The notes beneath the pieces were generated by a model, which worked only from the letters and a program-made list of their open reading frames with translations, was not told the origin of the DNA and searched no databases. Position numbers and translations under genes: made by a program. This document shows, in pieces, positions 59,001 through 64,000 of a stretch of DNA of 64,000 nt. The first letter of the stretch is position 1. Every line of letters begins with the position of its first letter. The DNA is from Tribonema minus (Eukaryota; Sar; Xanthophyceae; Tribonematales; Tribonemataceae), in contig JAFCMP010000008.1 in the NCBI GenBank assembly GCA_017506865.1, positions 248,001 to 312,000 of the forward strand, in the 5' to 3' direction.

Positions 59001-62000
59001 CTGTCAACCAGCACACACAGTATACATGCAATGAGCATGCCATTTTCATGCCTATCTTGGGTCAACTCCGTTCTGCATCGCTGTGTATTTGCGAGCACCG
59101 TTACAGAACTGCTCAACGCGGCTCAGCTCAATACCATCTGCGGTGCAAGTTACAGCTACAGCAGCTGCAGGCAAGACTGGTGCTCGCGAGTTTTGTTCTT
59201 TGCGACCAAAATAATGAATGGTAATGGTCGGGAATCATGCACCATACTACATAGGGTGTTTGCCCCTCAAGCAGAAGTCAACAAGTACAAACCCATACTC
59301 CCAGCTTCGGCACCTGATGTGCTTGTCCGCATTTGATGTACAAGCGGTAACATCGTGCGCACGCGTACCGCCTCCTCTCGTGCGCGCCGCTGCTTCCAGC
59401 AATACGGTAACTCTGCCGTGCTGAACGACTGCTTCACGCCAACGGGCCTCACGCACGCGCACGAGATCGGCCACAACATGGGCTGCCACCACGACATGGG
59501 CACTGACGGCTCTGGTGCTGCCTCCGGAAGCCTCTGGCCCTACAGCTTCGGGTACCGGTGAGTGCCGTGCACATCGCTTGAGCGCTGCTGTGGATGAAGC
59601 AGCTCCTGCCTTCACAGGACGTCGATGTGCCAGTGCTGCTCACGACCGTCATGTGCTCTTCGCCTCTGTAGAGTACCAGCGCTGCTGCAGTGACGACAGA
59701 GAGATCAGAAGTATACAGACTTTCAAGGTGTTCACAAAGACACATGTAGATTCTGGTAGCAAGTCCATGGACGTCCACCATCTGGGCCTTTTTGCGCCCT
59801 GAGCGACAATCAATAAAAAGTACACTGATTTTGATGTTGTGGCATGCTGCGCCTTATGGCCCAGCAGCGATCTGGGTGTTCAAGACATGAAATCATGATT
59901 CCTGCCCATACCTACCTGGAAGCACACGCTCTGAAGCCCACATCCCACCACCGTAACATGTGACACGTTGAGGTGATGATGTACATAGCTTGTGGCGCCT
60001 TCAGATGTTTCCGCACAGCACCCGACGCTGCATTTCAACCACCAGCAAGCAGAGCGATCATCCCACTGCCCAACCATTGTTGCATCATCAAGCTTCTGTC
60101 AATGGCGATAAGGAGCATGCCACTCAGTGGGCAGCACCCCTTAGTCGTCGGTTGAATGTATGTGCAGTAACCTACGATGCCAACAGTTCAGGTTGTAGGA
60201 GACACCAAAGCGCTTGTGTCACAGCTATACACGAGATTGTGGGAGGCTATGCCTGGTGCATCTAGCAGCCGCCGACTGTGGTGCATCTGGCCATTGCCGC
60301 TGCTCTCTCAAACTGCTGCTAGCCGCAAGCACGCTTTTACATTCTACCATCTCAGTAGAGTTGTAACTTGCGCACCTTGCAACAAGGGCAACAGCAACAG
60401 CAGCGCAAGCGTCAGCACGTCAGTTGTAACCCTGATCTCAGCACTGATGCACGGCAGCAACTGGCATCAGAGGCTCTGCTGCTGGAATAGCTGCAGGGGC
60501 TGCCTCGACACTGCTGGCATCGCACCATAATCAAATCCCATGTAAATGAGGCGCCCTCTGGCCAGCGTTAGCACGCTCGCAAGTAAAGAGGCACACACAA
60601 CCAGACAACCATTCAAAGGGAGTCATGCTTGCAAGTGAGAGAGGGCACCCGTCCCCCCAGACAGATATCCAACTGGGGCATCCCCCCCCTCTCACTAATG
60701 GCCCGTGTCACGGTCGCCATTGCTGCCATGTTTGATGCCGAACAGGTACTGCAGCACGCCGAGCTACAGGACTGTCATGGCGTACGGGTGCACGACCGGC
60801 TACGCAGCGCGCGCGCCCTACTACTCAAGCCCCAACGTGTACTACCTGGGGTACCCGACTGGCACAAGTGCGTCACACACATTGAAACTGTTTTGATACA
60901 AACAAGGTGTGGCAACCCTATCGACATTATGTGTGTGCCTCATGGCACAGGTGCGCAGAATCCATTAAAAATCCTTTTGATACAAGCAAGGTGTGGTAGC
61001 CCTATCAACATTATGTGTGTGCCACATGGCTGGCGCAGCCGCAAGCCTTGCTGACGTCCAATTAACAGCAGCAGAAGCAGCAGCAGCAGCAGCAGGTTGC
61101 GCATCACCACCAGTGGAGCGCCAGCTTAATGAAGGCATGCACCGAATGTGCACAGGCGCCACGTGCTTACCATCCACAGCTGTTTGAGGGACAGCACCAA
61201 CGGGCAGCAATGGAGAGACAAGCGCCCCATATCAAGTGTCAGCTACTTTGTTTGCCATCGCCTTTGTACCACTGGTTTTGGCGTCAGGGGCGTGAGGTAC
61301 TGTCCTCAACCTAACCCTTGGGCCAGGGCTTCCACATCTTTCGTTCTGTGGTGGCACAACAGTTGTCATATGCGATGCTTTGTATTTGCGCACTCAAGCC
61401 TCTGCAACGCAGCTGGTGCCAGCAAAGTGCAACCAAACTGTTTGCCTTTTTGTGCAGCATACTAAAAAATGAAGTGGTATGCTGAGGTGCGCCTGAGGGT
61501 CTCGGCACACATCTAATAGGCAACACAGACGCATGGCACGATGCCCCCTTTTGCTCTCCCACCCTGCCCAGCGCGCAGGCTAGAGAGGCGCTGTGCAACG
61601 CGTCCTGCTGCCATCTAGCTTTTCGCGTGGCACCTGTTGTTTTCCTTGCTTGAGGATTAAAACTGCATCGCACAGTGTCTCACCCTCACTCAAAACCCCT
61701 GGACTACCCACCATGACTTACGCCTTTGGACGCTCCAAGACAGGCCAGAGGGTTCTGTGCATGCGCACCACTGCAGCATATGACACAGACACTGGCGCTG
61801 CGCCATACTCCGGCATGCCTATCAGACACCTGCTGCGTTGCACCCACAGCATCCTCGCCGCAGACATGAATTGTCCAGGATGTGCAATTGCACTGCAACT
61901 TCACCTTCACCGCCAGCGGTGCATACAACAGTGTGGTTCCCTCTACTGTGTCGCTGCGTGCAACAACACTGCGCTCAGCAGAATTGGCGAGTGCGCCAGT

Positions 62001-63297
62001 GGCTCCTGTGCACAGTGTGGTTCGTTCTGCTGTGCTGCGGCATGCTGACTGACAACGCTGCCTGCTGGTGCTATGATCACAATCGAAAACTCTGCAAGTG
62101 GCTTTCGTCCTTCAAGTTGGTGATGCGGCAGAGCGCATCCTCAGAACTATAGCTATTAACAGATATAACCGACCACCCCCCCCCACCCCCCCACCCACCC
62201 CTGCCTCCCTGCCCCTGCTGCCCTGCGTCAGCCGCCGAGGACAACGTGCGCACGCTGAACGACTCCAAGCTGACCGTGTCCAACTTCAGGCTGAATGGCA
62301 GCACGCCCACCGCTACACCAACTTCAACTCCCACTTCCAAGCCCACTACGACGCCCACGTCTGCACCCACCACTGCCAAGCCAACTGCCGTTCCCACGAA
62401 CACGCCCACTGCTACACCGACGTCTGCGCCTACTACACTTAAGCCAACGGCAACGCCGACTGCTACACCAACGTCGGCGCCTACTACACTCAAGCCGACG
62501 GCAACGCCAACCGCGACCCCCACTGCCACACCTACTGCCATGCCCACGGCAGTACCTACTGCCAAGCCAACGGCGGAACCTACTGCCACCCCCACCGCCA
62601 CGCCGACAACGGCTGCGCCCACCGCCAACCCGACAGCTGAGCCAACTACAGCTCAGGTATTTCAAATATGTTAGTGTTCCTCTGTTTGAGAGCAGTTCTG
62701 CAACAGTTCTGGTACAATTTCAATGCTCTTCGCTCTTGTTCTGCCGGTGCAATTCGAGCATGGCAAATCTGGTGTTCACTCTCATGAGTGACTTCTTGAA
62801 TACGGTGCGCTGACCAGCTGCGCATTTTCGCTTCTGCTGCAGCCAACGGCGGAGCCCACTGCCGACCCGACTACTGCTCAGCCCACCACTGAGCCTACTG
62901 CGCAGCCCACCGCCACGCCGACTGCTGAGCCCACTACAGCTGAGGTATGTCAAAAATGTTGGTGTTCCTTCGTTTGGAAACAATTGTGCCGCAGTTCTGG
63001 CACGATTCAGATGCTCTTTGCCCCTGTGCTGCTGGTGCATAATCAATCACGGCAAACCTGGTGATCACTCTCACGAGTGATTAATACGATGTGCTGACCG
63101 GCTGCTCATCCGCGCATCTGCTGCAGCCAACAACGGAGCCTACCGCCACTCCCACCACTGCTCAGCCCACCACTGACCCTACCGCGCAGCCCACCGCCAA
63201 GCCGACTGCGGAGCCCACACTTGCCCCTACGCCTCTGCCTACAGCAAAGCCCACTGCCACGCCGACTGGCACGCCAACTGCCACGCCGACCGCCAAG
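47024..63297 (+). CDS. Secreted M12B/reprolysin-like zinc metalloprotease with Pro/Thr-rich stalk (16 exons, 3' end open)
   Basis: Exons: 47024-47143, 49910-50036, 50632-50714, 51588-51677, 52143-52243, 53204-53350, 54088-54204, 54871-54972, 56276-56423, 57290-57358, 58282-58350, 59400-59557, 60746-60867, 62232-62656, 62843-62944, 63127-63297. All phases agree (717 codons). A signal peptide ([18 protein letters not shown]) opens the protein, followed by a propeptide-like region. The catalytic part shows [17 protein letters not shown], the zinc site [12 protein letters not shown] (H412, E413, H416, H422) and a Met-turn, RTVMAYGC (M455). From about residue 509 a TPTA/KPTA repeat forms an extended, probably O-glycosylated stalk. 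Likely extracellular or cell-wall associated. The gene probably continues past 64000. The first junction (2.8-kb intron) is the least certain. Confidence 0.88.
47760..49080. other. Metalloprotease intron 1: low-complexity repeats
   Basis: No exon is recognised. The region has short hairpin-forming CAGTCACTGTGACTG-like sequence near 47830 and a tandem pair of about 70 bp (near 48225 and 48285, ATCAACGACTTTTGxTAAG). ACTACATGGGTACTCC is repeated at about 48510. Confidence 0.55.
51050..51240. repeat. Duplicated block in metalloprotease intron 3
   Basis: CGCGCGACCATGCGCGGCGG, then CCTGCAAAA (51053 on), recurs as CGCGCAACCATGCGTGGCGG, then CCTGCAAAA (51208 on). Both are followed by TTGAAGTTT-type sequence. 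Confidence 0.7.
53963..54012 (+). repeat. Dispersed hairpin-plus-tail element, diverged copy
   Basis: This contains GGGCTGTTCGTGCCCTCAGC, then GAGAAATAAGAAAAATA, matching the GGGC...GCCCTgAGCGAgAAT...AAAAA pattern of the copies at 16936 and 59739. Confidence 0.5.
54625..54972. repeat. Copy of metalloprotease exon 8 upstream of the real exon
   Basis: Sequence at about 54625-54712 matches the start of exon 8 (54871 on), including GGCTGGAGAGTGACGGCGCA, ATCATGCC and CGTCTCGA. The copy is shifted at its 3' end, lacks the matching donor and is preceded by a similar CTGCTCTGCTxATTxT flank. Confidence 0.85.
56141..56290. repeat. Copy of metalloprotease exon 9 acceptor edge
   Basis: GATGCTCAGGTGGGGAAGCC at about 56170 is repeated at about 56267, each preceded by GAGTACxCxGxCGAxTGCTG. 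Only the second leads into the full exon. Confidence 0.88.
58060..58285. repeat. Tandem repeats before metalloprotease exon 11
   Basis: Units with CTCAACGCTCAT, AGACTGxxxTGxCA, CAAATGACT and TTGTACCACxCTGC recur from about 58078 to 58255, directly upstream of the acceptor at 58281. An older relative lies near 57870. Confidence 0.7.
58585..58785 (+). repeat. Interstitial telomere-type tracts
   Basis: A run of TTAGGG units with two variants at about 58588-58628, and a second degenerate cluster at about 58736-58785 where TTAGGG turns into CCCTAGGG and CTAACCC. The flanking sequence (GAATGCTGGTCAGGC, GACTATCTGTCGGGCCxGGGATTTG) also recurs, so the block is duplicated. It lies in metalloprotease intron 11. 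Confidence 0.8.
59739..59823 (+). repeat. Dispersed hairpin-plus-tail element, copy in metalloprotease intron 12
   Basis: This contains ACATGTAGAT, CCACCATCTGGGCCTTTTTG, CGCCCTGAGCGACAAT and CAATAAAAAGTAC. It aligns along its length with 16936-17014. Confidence 0.75.
62657..63126 (+). repeat. Duplicated intron-exon unit in the protease stalk
   Basis: Intron 62657-62842 plus exon 62843-62944 is matched by intron 62945-63126 plus the start of exon 63127. The introns share GTAT, the TGTTxGTGTTCCT start, CAGTTCTGG, CACTCTCxxGAGTGA and TGCGCTGACC, then CTGCTGCAG at the end. Both exons are phase 0 and encode PTxEPTA repeats. Confidence 0.93.
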
Positions 63298-64000
63298 GTA
63301 GGCGCCGCAGCAGTGCACAATTTGAAGTGGCAGCGCGGCTGTTATTCACAGGGGCGATGTACCGTCAATTTCGTTTGTTGCTGTCGACGCCCCTTCAGAT
63401 CTGCTTGGCGCTGACCAGCAGTATCCTTCTGTAGCGCATCATATAAGATTATCTGTGTTGCCGTTCCTTTGTCGCCTCACTGCAAAAGAGAGCGTCACTT
63501 GAAGAAGTCGAGTTTTTCAATTCACAGCCCCCCCCCCCCCCCCCCCCCGGCGCCCCCCTTCCGAGTCAGGGCTTGAGGGTTTGTACCATACATTGAAGCA
63601 CAGGTGCCCCCTCCGCATCAGGCTGCGCATGCTCACATAATCAGAGCACGCCTCTCTTGTCACAAGCTGCTGCTAGGCCCAGCAAGCTTTGCAAACCCTA
63701 ACCTTGACCCTAAATTGTAAATTCTAGCGCAAAACAAAGGTTTTGGATTTGAATTTTGCCACAAGATGCAGCCCGAGACTGGCAGAGTGGCACACTGAGA
63801 TCGGGCAGTCGCGTGCGGCGAGGCAGTGCTCCTTCAGCCACACATACTACAGGCTTGCCACGTGGTGCGGAATTGATGGCGCCAGTCCGCTGAGCAGCAG
63901 CTGCACAGCGCGCTGCTGCATGCCCAACCGTAACCCTCAACCTTCAACCCTTAACCTCATGTGACTCCAGCCCCGACTCAAACGTGCCCGCCCGTGCACA
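63298..64000. other. Right end of window: probable intron or 3' region of the protease gene
   Basis: After the donor at 63298 (GTAGGC) no further exon is evident. There is a C run near 63530-63548 and a short CCCTAACC tract near 63693. Confidence 0.5.

Noticed and set aside
59400-59557. Assignment to gametolysin (peptidase M11)
   Set aside because: [12 protein letters not shown] with a downstream VMAY Met-turn and upstream NTYGADL/YCGMGWL fits reprolysin-like M12B peptidases better. M11 members share only the general HExxH context.
62077-62813. Long Val/Gly-rich and Arg/Pro-rich frames opposite the protease stalk
   Set aside because: They are alternative-frame readings of the Pro/Thr repeat and carry no independent signal.
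1-64000. tRNA or rRNA genes
   Set aside because: No cloverleaf or rRNA-like sequence was recognised by eye. A covariance-model scan would be needed to exclude small RNAs.

Overview
The window is nuclear DNA from a eukaryotic microbe. Nothing in it looks prokaryotic. It holds seven intron-rich protein genes that can be assembled with matching GT-AG splice phases, plus one decayed coding region. Coding exons are GC-rich with G/C at third positions, and introns are 0.2 to 3.3 kb. Short (TTAGGG)n/(CCCTAA)n telomere-type tracts lie inside introns. The gene mix (CLN3/battenin, a flavin monooxygenase, a long PPR protein, a secreted reprolysin-like metalloprotease with a Pro/Thr stalk) and the alanine- and glutamine-rich proteins suggest an alga, perhaps a heterokont (stramenopile). 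That placement is inference.

Layout, left to right. 1-9139 (-): CLN3/battenin, seven exons, C-terminus cut off by the left edge. 9480-10290 (+): decayed alanine-rich coiled-coil gene. 10825-15125 (+): complete four-exon flavin-containing monooxygenase. 17661-27666 (-): complete ten-exon PPR protein, 786 aa. 27841-33740 (+): three-exon HAD-superfamily phosphatase with an N-terminal hydrophobic segment; it starts 174 bp from the PPR start in divergent orientation. 34358-37198 (+): three-exon coiled-coil protein. 38197-42789 (+): four-exon low-complexity protein of unknown function. 42790-47023: intergenic, with ORF scraps. 47024 to at least 63297 (+): secreted M12B/reprolysin-like zinc metalloprotease, sixteen exons recognised, probably continuing past the right edge. 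No functional link between the neighbours is evident, as expected for a eukaryotic locus.

The outstanding feature is how the introns are built. At many splice junctions, in all seven genes, a block spanning the exon edge, the splice site and adjacent intron has been tandemly duplicated, with 1 to 6 or more extra copies and a period of roughly 70-175 bp. The copies lie inside the intron. They are truncated and variably decayed, and several keep their GT or AG and the reading frame. Some are nearly identical (5011-5363, 1737-1948), so the process appears recent. In the metalloprotease the same kind of event duplicated a whole phase-0 exon with its intron (62657-63126) and lengthened the Pro/Thr stalk. 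Telomere-type repeats sit inside several repeat units.

Other notable elements: a short dispersed hairpin-plus-tail sequence in about five copies; an approximately 155-bp dispersed sequence with a conserved reading frame in three copies; a large inverted repeat in the phosphatase intron carrying one of those copies as an insertion; and a very frequent TTGAAGT/ACTTCAA heptamer that has entered several proteins. All gene models were built by eye and have no transcript support.
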